A stretch of DNA of 64,000 bases from Acanthochlamys bracteata. Its lineage: Eukaryota; Streptophyta; Magnoliopsida; Pandanales; Velloziaceae. A model generated the notes under the pieces. It saw only the letters and a program-made list of their open reading frames with translations, was not told the DNA's origin and did not search any database. Below are positions 1 through 11,365 of this stretch, one piece after another. The stretch covers positions 1,116,001-1,180,000 of the forward strand of contig CM034130.1 in assembly GCA_019914995.1 (NCBI GenBank), written 5' to 3'. The stretch's first letter is position 1; each line of letters begins with the position of its first letter. A program made the translations under genes and the position numbers.

Positions 1-29
1 AATGCACAATTATAACATAAGGAAAATAC

Positions 30-2109
30 CTTCCAGGCAAGTGTTTGCCAATTTCTGCCCATTTATTGCCATAGAGCTGATGACAATAGATCAAAGTTCT
101 CTCTTCCTCTTCTGTCCATGCGTCCTTTCTGATTGCAGGATTCAAGTGGTTGTGCCATCTGAGAAGGAAAACAAGGAGATTGAGAATTTAATGAAGATCG
201 ACATAGAAAACTGCTGTATATCACTTGCCAACTATTGATGTTTCTTATCATGATTATGCCTAACTATACTGAAACTACATATTAGCATACCTTTCTCTCA
301 ATTGCTTGCCTATCCGACCTGGCATTGACTTTGCCATTTCTGACCACTTCTTAACACCATGTATCGTTACTAACTCCTTAATAAGGTCATCTTCCTAAAC
401 ACATGTACGATTAATGTATAAATAAAAAATAAATATGTATAGTCTCCCCATTTTTAGCTACACAGGCTACAGTATTGTCATACCTCTTTAGTCCATGTTC
501 CTTTTACTAAGTCAGGATTAAGAACCTTCTGCCATCGGTGCAAGCATTGGACATCTGTTCGACCAGGGAAATGCTCAGCTGTAGAAGGTAAGAGGAACTA
601 CTTAAATCAGTTGATCATCCACAATCTTCCTGGCATATAATAATTCAAACTTAGGCAAGTCAAACTCCAGCTTGCTTTAGAATGCAAGGATGATAATGAT
701 GAAATCACATTCGACACTAGTACAAGCTATTTTAAGACTAGTTGAGGTAAAAGGAGCTGAGACACTATGTAATTACAAACTAGAGAAAATACTGTTACGT
801 TAAATATGTTAAATAGAAAGAAGCATCTTGCAAATGAGATGTCCGCACAAGATTTATGTGAACAGAACCTAAGAGAAAGAAACTTCACCATGTAAAATGC
901 AAAAATCAAACAATTACATGGATAGCTGATTAGTTCTGCAGTATCTGCCAATAAACAGAACAATTGGGTGGTGTAGACTAAGTTAGTGCCTATGCCTCAT
1001 CAACATAATTTGATGGTTCACTTTATGTCTTTCCTGTTATAACCATATGGACCAGAGAAAAGACATCTGACAAACACAACCGAAACAGAAAGATGTAATC
1101 ATCAGAGAAGAAAATTTCCAACTCATAGTTAGACACGGCCTGAATCTACTTGAATGCCAACATCAGATGTTCCATACACATATCTGAACAAGGAACATGT
1201 CTGCGATTTACACGCAACATTAGCATTTACCAACCATGAATAGATCGATTATAAGAGCTGAATAAAGACGACAAGACTGGTACTAATCCAGACATAACAG
1301 ACAAAAGAACTATACTAAGGAATTATTCAGTATGTTCATCAGTGGCATCCGAGGGATATGCAAATGGAAGTTACCTATCTTCTTCCAATGTTTTCCATTA
1401 TATTGCCTCACAACCTTTTCCAATAGCTCATCCTGTTGAAAAAAATTATATTCAATAACATCCAAAAAGATAACTACAACACAACACCTTCATTAAAAGG
1501 TTATCATACTACTTGCCTCGTCTTTCATCCAGCCACCTTTTGTCGACTTTCTTGCAGGACCAGTTGTTCTCCTGAATATTCCAACAAATTGGAAAAAGCA
1601 GACCAAATAAGCGTAATCAACTAACCCTAATTACACATAAAAAAGTAAAAGAAAGATTCTTCATGCCAGCTCTAGCCAATGCTACAATACTACGAAAGCT
1701 AACTTTCCTTATAATTCATCAAAAACACTAAAAAGACTAAAAAGCTACAATATTTGTTGATCATACCACTTGCACAATAAAAAATTCAACAAAATCATCT
1801 GTTCAAATCAAAATCAGCCCTAAAACTGCATCTAATCTTCAAAAAGATTCCAACTTTTCGAGAAAAAACCACCAGACAAGAAATATAATCAAACTAAAAA
1901 GACCTATTTCATGTAATTGTGTAAAATTCAAGCAGGAAAATCATATAACAGAATAAACTAAATTCTTCTCCTCACCTGATCACAGAACTGGGCTTCGATT
2001 CATAACTTAAATCGGAGGCCTCCGGCGACAACGGATTATTATCTAATTTCTGAATTTTCTCTTCAACCTTTTCAACATCACTGACACCTCTCTTATCAAT
2101 TCCTTCCAT
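30..2109 (-). CDS. MYB3R-type (three-repeat) MYB transcription factor, 3' part beyond window
   Basis: Nuclear DNA-binding protein of the MYB3R class, which in plants controls G2/M genes through MSA elements (family knowledge). Six exons can be placed, all read on the minus strand: 1976-2109, 1517-1571, 1375-1432, 484-578, 291-394 and 30-158; the gene then runs off the left edge. The start MEGIDKRGVSD opens a 50-residue leader. Repeat R1 contains GGWMKDEDELLEKVV and ends DVQCLHRWQKVL; R2 has KGTWTKEEDDLI and RERWHNHLNP; R3 has KDAWTEEEERTL and GNKWAEIGKHLPGR. The regularly spaced tryptophans of all three repeats are present. Two oddities: intron 2 (1433-1516) has a GC donor, and the usual GKQC of R2 reads GKQL. 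Frames join cleanly across every splice. The family is certain; the subgroup (MYB3R1/4 or MYB3R3/5) cannot be set without the C-terminal half. Confidence 0.93.
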
Positions 2110-2487
2110 CTCTTTCTCCAATCAGCCAATATTAAATCATCAAGAAAATCAACAACCACTACCAAGAACAAGTTCAATAAAACTTAATCAATCACTAAAA
2201 ACAGAAAAAATAAGTTACGAAACTGACGAAAGAAACGAAGTAAGAAAGGAGGAACGGAGTTGAACGTGGGGAAGAAGGGGGGAGTCGAAACGTTGGAGAA
2301 AAAAATTAAAAAGATGAGATTATTTTTGTTTGGGGAGTTTTAGATTCTGCTAGGCTTGATTTTATTGTAGAACCTTTTTAATAGGTTGGGTTCCTTGATT
2401 TTATTCGGCGCCGTTATATTTTGTAGCCACGTTGGATTTCTTAAAGAAGAACACATCGGCCAACTTATTAGTGATTACTTTTTATAA

Positions 2488-2498
2488 TCCAACGGTCA
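2488..2498 (+). promoter_or_regulatory. MSA element (MYB3R-binding consensus)
   Basis: TCCAACGGTCA fits the M-phase-specific activator consensus YCYAACGGYYA at all 11 positions. It lies about 380 bp upstream of the MYB3R start codon. MSA sites are the known targets of MYB3R proteins, so self-regulation is a natural inference. An 11-base degenerate motif can occur by chance. Confidence 0.5.
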
Positions 2499-2588
2499 CA
2501 AACCCAAACCTAAGTTAATAAAGATAAGGCCCATTAAGTAGAACCAATACGGCCCAAGTAAGCTTTAACATATCAGCCGACTCTGTAA

Positions 2589-2599
2589 TTCAACGGCCA
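2589..2599 (+). promoter_or_regulatory. second MSA-like site
   Basis: TTCAACGGCCA keeps the AACGG core and matches YCYAACGGYYA at 10 of 11 positions. It is 101 bp from the exact match and in the same orientation, and pairs of MSA sites are common in G2/M promoters (family knowledge). Confidence 0.4.
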
Positions 2600-2940
2600 C
2601 AAATTGTTCAAAATCTCCATTTATAAACCTAGACTAGATTAATTGTTATGATTTGACTACAGCATAGGCCCACTAATTAAAAGCCCAATGATGGTTATGT
2701 TTTCGTGCTCTCAAGCAACAGAATAGCTTGTTCGATAGATACTGGTGGTAAACAGGCTGGAAAACATTGGATTGATTAATCGATTCAGACACATTTTTTG
2801 GTTTAGTTTTGAGCTGTCGTGATCAATCTTGTTAATTTATTGTGTTTTGTTGAAGAAATGGAACAGTTTGATCAAGAATGTAGAAGATATATGATAAGTA
2901 TTGAGATTAGAGAAAGAAGAAGAAAAAAGAGAGAGGAGAA

Positions 2941-5524
2941 ATGGTGAATGGAACACTGGAAGTGCTCCTTGTTGGAGCAAAGGGTCTTGAAGATTCTGAT
3001 TTTCTCGGTTAGTTTGATACCTGTCTCTAGATTTTAGTAAAGATTTAAGTTTTACCTGGTTTTAGATCATGTGTTTGTGATGTTGACTCCTTGTGTTTCG
3101 ATTTCCTCATTGAGCTTTGCTACTGATCTCCATATCTGTTAAAGATTTGATTTTTACCTGATTTTATTTGTGGTGTTTGACTTTTGTGTTTTGAATTATC
3201 AATAACCATGTCTGATTTTTCACCATGCTGTGAACGTTAGGAAGTTGGATTTTGAGTTATAGATCTGCTATCAGATTAGAATTTCGCAAGAAGTTCTATT
3301 TTTTCACATAGATGTCATAAATCATAACTCAAAAGATGTATGTGTAAACTTGAAATGCCATGATTTTAACACTGTTCCGCCATGGTACATGTGTAGTGGT
3401 GTGTGAGGTTGTTCTAACAATTTTTGAGATTTAGTTGCAGGCTTGATCACGATAGACATAGTCCCATCTTACAGGGAAGGTAGTTTAGACTTCAAATTTT
3501 GCTTGCTTATGGTTATGATCTATGATTGCTCAGTTGATCTGTGTTAGGTTGAGTTTTACTTTGCATATTTACCTGTTATATCTGTTTTACCAAATTGAAC
3601 ACTCAAGGAATTGAAGTAACTACTATGCAGGAAACATGGATCCATATGCTATCTTGATGTGCAGGACCCAAGAGCAACGAAGTAGCACTGTCAAAGGTAT
3701 AGCATCAAAAGTTTGATGGCTTTGATTTCTTATTTTTGTTTCTGCATGAAATGAGCAGCCCTACCATAACATAACAACATAGCAATTCATCATAAGTGAA
3801 TACAAAGATGTTATTATATTTTGGAAATCTGTAGAAAAGCTGCATGGGTGAGTTCCCATTTCATCTCAGTAAGTTATTTCTCAGAAATCAGGTCCACTTA
3901 AAGCTGTTTAGCAACGATAACCTTTATCTGATTTCCAAGTAAATTGACGAGGCAAGAGTAAATTTTTTTCTTTTTCTTCTAAGCATTACCTATGTTTAGA
4001 AAGAATAATGGTCAGAATTGATATTCAAGACTGCGGTCATGGTATTATGGAGTTTCTTTCACAAAATATACCATGACGAATGGGAACAGAGGAACATTAA
4101 TTTCTTTCAAAAAATATAAATGGTGCCATAAGAAACTTGACTAGTTGTGCAGAAATTCCTTCTCCATCCTTAATTCAGATAATCAGTCTTCGATGCTGCT
4201 CATTTCTCTGTAGTAATGTAGATAGTATCAGATGGCATGCTTTGTCTGACATCAGTTGCAACATATTTGCCACTTTGGTGGCATTGTTTCAGTTTTGTCA
4301 AACTATTTCTGGAAAGGGTATTGTTTTGTGTTTGTTTTACTAGTGATTCTTTGATACAGGTCAAGGGAGTGAGCCTGAATGGAATGAGACATTTGTGTTT
4401 ACAGCTTCAGAAAATGTTGAAGAACTTGTCATCAAGTTAATGGACAGTGATGCTCTATCAGATGACGATTTCGTTGGTGAAGCAAGGTGAGATCCTACTT
4501 AATTTATCTGCTCTAGGGCCTTAAGAAGATACCCACAATTAAAGTTCTTGGCTTCGACTCCAGATCCTATGTTGTTGGAGATTTCTTTTGCTCTTAGTAT
4601 TCATTTCAGCAATCTTTGTTTAGTATTTTCATAGATAGAGAATACTACTGCAAGGAATTTTGGGAATATAAAGAAATGATGTATGTTATTTCCTCCTCCA
4701 GGATCCCTTTAGAGCTAGTATATGCTGAAGGTAGTCTTCCTCCAACTGTGTATAATGTGGTTAAGGATGAGGAATTCCGTGGAGAAATTAAAGTTGGCCT
4801 TACTTTCACCCCAGAGGTATTCCTGAGTAACAGTTCCAAGTTAAAATTGAGTTATTTTGTAATTATTCCTTTAGGCGTTGATGTTTTGTCTGTGACCCAT
4901 TGTGCATGTGTATGTAGAGTTGCTCAATACATATGTTCATGACCAATACTTTGTAGCAAGTCATATGTTGCTTTCTAGGAAAATACAAGTTACCCTGCTG
5001 CTCTGCGCCGGTCTACCTTAAATTGGCGACTAATTGTGATTAAAATATATTCAGTTCTTGTGAAGTCCAATTTGCATTGTCGGTCAGTGTGTCCGTATAG
5101 AGCTGTAAGCTGAATGTTTTAACTTTGTTAATTGGTTTCTTTGAGCACTTCGATTTCAAACTATAAAGGCTGCCATTCCTCGCATAAATTTCCTATTTCA
5201 TTTCTTTCCAACCAAGTGCCAAAGATCCTTTCAGCTGAGTTAGTTCTGTGCATTTGTACTGCTCCGTCTCCAAGTAGACTAGGCTTCTTCGTCAGCTATT
5301 CCCAACTTCTTTGTGAGTGAAAACACTAATGATTCTTATAAATCAGTTCTTCATTGTCCTTTAGTTTCACTCAAATGGTTACATTACATATAGTTCAATT
5401 TTCATAGTATACTGTTCTGGAGTTTGCTGGAGTTGACATGACTTACATGTTAAAGTTTGTCCTTATTCAGGATTCTCACAGGAATGAAGAGACTGATGAA
5501 AACTATGGCGGATGGAGAGAGTAA
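2941..5524 (+). CDS. small C2-domain protein (elicitor-responsive / 16 kDa phloem-protein type)
   Basis: Single C2 domain protein of 142 residues, predicted to bind Ca2+ and membrane phospholipid. Exons: 2941-3007, 3631-3696, 4360-4486, 4702-4816, 5471-5524 (429 nt with stop). It begins MVNGTLEVLLVGAKGLED, as in rice ERG3-like proteins, followed by NMDPYAIL, PEWNETFVF and VKLGLTF-like strand ending EIKVGLTFTPE. Acidic Ca2+-loop residues are visible in LEDSDFLGNMDPY and MDSDALSDDDF. The tail of 17 residues (DSHRNEETDENYGGWRE) is acidic and follows the domain. There is no signal peptide or membrane segment. It is divergent from MYB3R and converges on catalase. Family proteins are linked to defence responses or phloem transport; the role here is inferred. 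Confidence 0.92.
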
Positions 5525-6657
5525 CATATTCCAGGAAGAAGTACCTTCTATTTGACTAGTTACTTAATGCTGATGCTTTTGTTGTTATTAGTGTGATATA
5601 CATGGCAATATATGTAAGGTAGTCAAAAGTTGTCGAGAGAAGAAGTCTTGCCCTTCTTTTGTAAAAATGAATTAACATGCAGTACCTCTTTTGAATTGTG
5701 GTGATTTCGACTTGCATGGTTATATATTGATATTATTTCTTGCTATACACTAGTTGTACTGTCTCTGTGAGTGCTGAGTCTATGTTAAGCTGTCTTATAC
5801 ACACAAAATCCAATACAGTTAACATCCAAATGACGATGATGGCGTAGCGTTGCCAGGACGATACTAGAGTTTATCATCAGTTCATGCTGCCTCTGGTGAA
5901 AATACAGGTGTATTTCCTGTCACTCTAAAGCAATGTTTGTTAATTGGGATCAGCAGAATTGTTTCTGACAGTAGAGAATGTAATTGTCATTTGTTTCTAA
6001 AATTTGCAGGGATTGCTATCTGCATACTCCCTCTATACCAGTGCTTCATATAGTTCAATTTCTGAGACTGCTAAGACTGACAAAGTTTCGTTGATAGAAT
6101 TTGGTTTCAACAGTACGCACCCAGTATGACTTGCTGCTGCTGTAGGTTATGTTTTATGTACTAAGTTTTACTTCTGCTAGATATTTACATCGATAACATT
6201 TCTGAGGCGATCAAGCTGATAATACATTGTTCTTTCTTTTTTTCTTCTGCGGCACTTTCAGGTATTCAAATGTGAATCATTGTTTTATTTCAACTACCTT
6301 TTAATATGTAAAATACTCACTGAAGTGTTATTTTTGTAGATATTCTAGTATCAGGAGTAAATCAAATGATACACTTAATGTGTATTCATTTGCTCAAGAA
6401 AGAAAGGAAACACAGGTCAGTTTTTCTGCCTTGTTTCTATTTCCTTGGCATCATCATGGACCTGCACAAGCTCGACTTTTTAAATTGGAACCCTCAAAAA
6501 GTGAATGAATTAGACTCAAATATCTTTACATAGACTCAAAATATCACAAATATTCATAGTAAGAGTTGCCCGATACAAATAGTTCACTGACTGCGATACA
6601 GCAGTCTCTTGTTTGAAGTAGAATATCTTACAAGAGCTATAGTAGCAGTAAAGATTT
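5525..6657. other. intergenic, tail-to-tail between C2 gene and catalase
   Basis: Both neighbouring genes end here, so this stretch must hold two 3' UTRs. I see no further coding exon, inverted repeat or RNA gene. Confidence 0.5.
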
Positions 6658-8888
6658 TTACATACTTGGCTTGACATTCAGGCGATTGCCAACCTTCTGC
6701 CCGAGGCTTCTATCACACTGCATCGTCAATAGCGGACGCATCAGAAGATAAAGTCTTTGAATGTTTTGATTACTGAGAGTTTGAGAGAGATCAAAGTATC
6801 AGAAACAGAGTAGTTTTTACCTGAGAGAGGTACGAGACCCAAATGCTTCGAAGTTCATGGCTAACTTTTGGATGACTTAGTGCTTGAATCCAACGCTGAA
6901 CAAACCGTTCTTGCCTGGACAAGTAACACAAGAAATTTTTATTCATCATGTTAGTTGAATTCTGTTACGTTTACTTTTGATAGATCATAGTAGCAGTGAA
7001 TGAACGTATGTAAGTGAATTACCTGTCAGGTGCCCATGAACGATATCTCTCCCCAGGTTGCTTAAAATCATTTTGTTTTGGAATTACTACCTGAAAATTT
7101 TACACTCCAGCTCTTACACACTTCGAGCAAATATCCATCAAATTATCATGAAAAATTTTGTTGTCTTTGATTTAATAGGAATTTCACCTTCTCTCGCCGG
7201 CCGGTGATAACTCGTCTTGGGATCAGAAACCTCTGAGCATGCCGAAGAGTATCATGCCTTGAAGGGAAGTAATCCACCTTTGATAAGATATTAAAGGAAA
7301 ACCAAACAAATCAATCAACAAACTCGAATTACAAAATGAAAATTTGCACACGCGAATTTTTGAAGAAAAAAAAGTACCTCTTCATTCCTCTGCATGAAAT
7401 TCATGGCGCCATCATAATGATTGTTATGGAACGCACACTTGGGTGCATTCACAGGCAACATCAGGTAGTTCGGTCCGAGCCTGTAACGTTGCGTGTCGGC
7501 GTACGCAAACACCCTGCACTGAAGCATCTTGTCGTCAGAGTAATAAATTCCCGGAACCACAAGCCCCGGTCCGAAAGCCAGCTGCTCGTTCTCAGCGAAG
7601 AAGTTGTCAATGTTCCGGTTGAGCACAAGCCTTCCGACCGGTTGCAGTGGCAAGATGTCTTCCGGCCATGTCTTGGTATCGTCGAGCGGATCAAAGTCGT
7701 ACCTATGAAATTTAAATAACGTCTTTCTTTGAAATTTAAATAAATTAATTAAAAAACTAGGAGTTAAATAGTTAATAAGCTGCGTTCGTATACGTACCTG
7801 TCTTCTTCATCAGGGTCCATTACTTGTACGAACAGCTTCCACTCGGGATAGTTTCCGGCAGCTATGGAGTCGTAGAGATCTTGCGTGGCATGACTATGAT
7901 TCTTGCCACCGACGATGATAGCCTCGTCTTCGAGCAAGCACTGGACTCCACAGGTCGGCTTCCAGTGGAACTTAACATAATGAACCTTGCCTTCTTTGTT
8001 GATGAAGGTATAGGTATTGACACCAAATCCTTCCATGTGTCGGTAATCAGAAGGAACACCGACATCGTCGAAGAGGAAAAAGAACGTGTGCAGGCTCTCC
8101 GGGTGGTGCGACAAGAAATCGAACACTCTCCAGTATTCCTGGATGTGCGATTTTGGGCTCGGCTTGAACGCGTGGATCACGTCGGGGAACTTAATTCCGT
8201 CTCTGATGAAGAACACCGGGAAGTTGTTGCCCAGCAAGTCCCAGTTACCCTACGTGAAAACCAAACAAAGTCCGTAATCAGCAGTGGCTCATATATGGAA
8301 ACTGATCTATACGAAGGTTTCGCTTATTACCTCGCGAGTGTAGAACTTGACGGCAAAGCCACGAGGATCTCTGATAGTTTCAGGGCTGCCACGCTCATGA
8401 ATGACAGTGGAGAAACGGAGGATGATAGGAGTTTGAACTCCAGGAGCACGAAGGAAATCGGCGCAAGTGAGATGAGTCACGTCGTGAGTGCACTCGAAGA
8501 ATCCTTTGGCACTGGCGCCTCGAGCATGGACGACACGTTCAGGAATACGTTCGCGAGCGAAGTGACCTATCTTCTCGATCAAATGGTAATCCTCAAGCAA
8601 GATTGGTCCTCGAGGGCCGACGGTGAGAGCTTGATCGTCGTTCCAAACAGGTCCTCCGGCGTTGGTTGTAGTGTACTTGGTGTTGAATGCGCTTGACGGA
8701 ACATGCTGCAGTAATTCCCAGAAAAAAGCAAATAGAACAAAAAATGAAAGAAGATTATTCAAACAAGTTATATATAACAAGTACTTAGTTCATCGTTCTC
8801 GGACAATGATTTTCTACTTCATAACAGCTGTGCAATTCTATGATGTTTAATATGTTGCTGAGAATTAACTAACCTTCTGTGGATCCAT
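6658..8888 (-). CDS. CAT: catalase (peroxisomal haem catalase, 492 aa)
   Basis: Decomposes H2O2 to water and oxygen in peroxisomes. Eight exons, minus strand: 8874-8888, 8331-8705, 7798-8249, 7378-7702, 7188-7277, 7023-7090, 6821-6914, 6658-6717. They sum to 1479 nt, which is 492 residues, the standard plant length. The first coding exon is only 15 nt (MDPQK). The catalytic His is residue 65 in [15 protein letters not shown]; the distal Asn lies in [12 protein letters not shown]; the proximal haem signature is [17 protein letters not shown]. The C terminus is [16 protein letters not shown]. In other plant catalases the tripeptide at -13 to -11 is QKL, reported as the internal peroxisome signal in pumpkin; here it is QKV. 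Strong similarity to plant class I-III catalases over the full length; the class is not decided. Confidence 0.97.
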
Positions 8889-10670
8889 GTTCTATATAGA
8901 GAGAGAACTTCCTTTGGTTGAATGATGATTGAACACTGCAGTGGGATATTATTGAAGCTTTGGGTATAGTGTATAAATAGACGAATGAACAAGGGATAAG
9001 AAAGAAGATGGATTGAAATTTCAAAAGCAGCCGGATCAGTGAGAGGCAAGTTGTTCCGGGACATACACACACCAATGGAGATGGTGATGTTTCATTATTT
9101 TTGGTAATGATAGTCCAGATCTACTCATCATCATATAGATCTTCAGATAAAAGTTTGGTTTTAGTTGCTGGTATTATCAGTGCATGTTTTGGTAATTATA
9201 AAAGTATATTTTACAAAAATAAAATCCAGAGTTTACTAAAAAATAAAATTTAATAAAAATAGAGTTCAATATAGTAACTAAAATACAGAATAAATATAAA
9301 AGTAATATTAAATAAAAATAAAATTCGATATTAAAATAAAAATATTAAAACACATAAAATATTAAATATTTGAACTTAAAATCTAAAAAGAAGATGTGGA
9401 AATCGGTGGTATTAAAATATGCCCTATTTTATGTTTCAATTGGGGAAGTGGTCATTACCTACAGTGCTAGAGACACATGTAGAGTTGGTGGCGTTATCAC
9501 GTTGAGGAAATTTTACGAGGTTGGCAACAAAGGAATCAACTCATAAAGATAGATGCAAAAGAAAAACATAACTTGGTTCAATTATTAGAGATAAAGAAAG
9601 GCATGCGCTAGAAGTCAATGTTACTTTAGAATTGAACTGTTAAGCTTAATCAACATTCTTGCCGTTTCTTTGCCATCACCAACCAGTACATTTCTCCATT
9701 TGGATTATTGCGTCAATGTAGGATTTAGAGGTTGTTTGAGAGTGATTATGAAATAATCTTTTTTTTTAAATAGAAAATAATTTTTTGATTATGAAATAAT
9801 CAAATGATAACCGGCCCATTTTAGGCCCATAATAATAATACTAACATGGGCCGGATTAGTTATCGCTGCCAGCAAATCTTTTGTTTTTACTTTTATATAT
9901 TTATTTTTAAAGTAATATACTGTTGCGAAAATTGAAATGGGTGTTGGGGTGGATTTAGAGAAGGGTGTACACACGATTATCTTTATCACAAAGAAGTAGA
10001 AACTAGAAACTAATGAAATCATGTATAGATTTTTCAAGCTAGACAAAATAGTTGTGGTAACTATTATTATTAAAAAAACTAAAGCTAGTGCAATCCTGTT
10101 GATGCCGGTCTATATCTTACAAGATTAAACAAATATCAACTTAATATATTTGTAACGGGTGGCGAGTTAGCTTATGCAATCAGCAACTAACTACTTTTTT
10201 TTATGAATTTATTAACAATTTCGGACTAGTTAGAGTGGACCGTCCAAGAAAGAATGCAATGGAACTCTCTTTCTTACTATTTTGATACTGACATTAATTA
10301 AAAACAGCGCGTTCTTTTGACTAATTTTTTAAATATTAGTTTTAAAAACAAGTTATTAAAAATAATATTATTAAAAAATAAATTTTTATATATTATTTAT
10401 ATTTAAAAGTAAAATGTTAAAAGTAGAAGGAAGTGAATTCTTTTGAAGAAAAGAACACACCCTTTAGTAGAGCGTCTCTTTCATATTGAAAATTTCCTTT
10501 GAAATTTGGCGAAACATTCTCATTTCCAGAACAAAATATTTTTGCCCTGGAATACATATGCCAAACAGGCAAATATCATTCATTTTACTCGTAAAACACT
10601 ACATATATTTGAATAAAGTAATAAGTTCTAGTTATCTACAAATTGAAGAAAACCACAATTATCATCATCA
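8889..10670. other. intergenic: catalase promoter, AT-rich DNA, 3' flank of RMA gene
   Basis: Bases near 8971-8980 carry a TATA-like TATTTATA on the minus strand, about 85 bp before the catalase start. Bases 9185-9420 and 10310-10430 are very AT-rich with no clear terminal repeats. A 15-base direct repeat sits at 9744-9758 and 9787-9801. No coding exon is recognised. Confidence 0.5.
9744..9801. repeat. pair of 15-bp direct repeats in AT-rich spacer
   Basis: GATTATGAAATAATC occurs at 9744-9758 and again, identical, at 9787-9801. The unit is partly palindromic (GATTAT...ATAATC). No function is evident. Confidence 0.6.
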
Positions 10671-11339
10671 TCAGAATAAGAACAGGCAAAGAAATACACA
10701 ACAGAGAAGAAACACCCCCATATAGTGTAATCTTCTCTCAGCTCTCATTTCCTGCCTTCTCGCCGTTGGATTATTCCCGCCAATTAGTTGATAAGGACTT
10801 GAGTTCCTGAACGTCCCAGGGAGCAACAATATAGCAATCCCTCCAAGCGCGCATCCGGCTGTTGAATGGAGTACAGAAGTCATGTAAGAAGGATCAGAGC
10901 GGTGGTGGTGACCTCGTCTTTGAACTGATGGTGCGATGTTGGAGAACATCTCCTCTGCGACCGAATTGGTGTAGTCTGCTTGAGCTAATGGCCTCCTGGG
11001 TACCTTGATAGATTCCTTGGTGATGGTGTTGCCACGACCATAGAGAGGGACGAGAGTGTTCTCTGAGAGGGATGCCTTGCAGACAGGGCACTGCTGGGTG
11101 GGCATTTTATCTAGTTGCATCCACTTGTAAATGCATGGCCAGCAGTACAGGTGCCCACAGAGCGTCACCACTGGGTCAGATGCAAAATCAAAGCAGATAT
11201 TGCAGTCGAAACAGCCGGCAGAGGATGATGGCTCGACTTCATTTTGATTGCAGCCCTTTGGCGGTCCTTGGTTAGCCTTCCGCACACTAACATCATCATT
11301 GAAGCAAGCCTGGATTTCCATATGCCCCAGCACAGACAT
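10671..11339 (-). CDS. RMA-type RING E3 ubiquitin ligase, ER membrane anchored
   Basis: E3 ubiquitin ligase of the RMA/RNF5 family, 222 residues, coding sequence in one exon. The C3HC4 RING spans about residues 46-87: CNICFDFASDP, CGHLYCWPCIYKW, CPVC. A second membrane-prone stretch (TAGCALGGIAILLL) and a hydrophobic C-terminal anchor (YMGVFLLCCVFLCLFLF) fit the family's tail-anchored ER topology. Pepper and Arabidopsis RMA proteins retain and ubiquitinate aquaporins at the ER (family knowledge). I start at 11339 (MSVLGHMEIQ); Met7 is an alternative. The exon continues upstream to an acceptor at 11365/11366, so the 5' UTR is split by a 1.39-kb intron (11366-12754). The leader exon begins near 12920 and ends at 12755 with a GTAAGA donor. 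Confidence 0.93.
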   Translation of the reverse strand: MSVLGHMEIQACFNDDVSVRKANQGPPKGCNQNEVEPSSSAGCFDCNICFDFASDPVVTLCGHLYCWPCIYKWMQLDKMPTQQCPVCKASLSENTLVPLYGRGNTITKESIKVPRRPLAQADYTNSVAEEMFSNIAPSVQRRGHHHRSDPSYMTSVLHSTAGCALGGIAILLLPGTFRNSSPYQLIGGNNPTARRQEMRAERRLHYMGVFLLCCVFLCLFLF

Positions 11340-11365
11340 GGCTGCCTTATCTAGGGTCCGTCTCT

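Larger units (their letters stand above)
2110..2940. promoter_or_regulatory. shared divergent promoter region of the MYB3R and C2 genes
   Basis: These 831 bases separate two start codons that point away from each other, so both 5' leaders and promoters must lie here unless there are unseen upstream exons. The stretch contains two MSA-like motifs (2488-2498 and 2589-2599) and a purine-rich leader just before the C2 start. I see no repeat or coding segment in it. Confidence 0.7.

Noticed and set aside
684-760. ATGATGA and CTGA boxes resembling a C/D snoRNA in a MYB3R intron
   Set aside because: No terminal stem closes the boxes and the inner C'/D' boxes are absent.
7824-8696. 290-codon open frame on the plus strand over catalase exons 2-3
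   Set aside because: It is antisense to intact catalase coding sequence and crosses an intron; its product has no recognisable motif. GC-rich coding exons often leave long open antisense frames.
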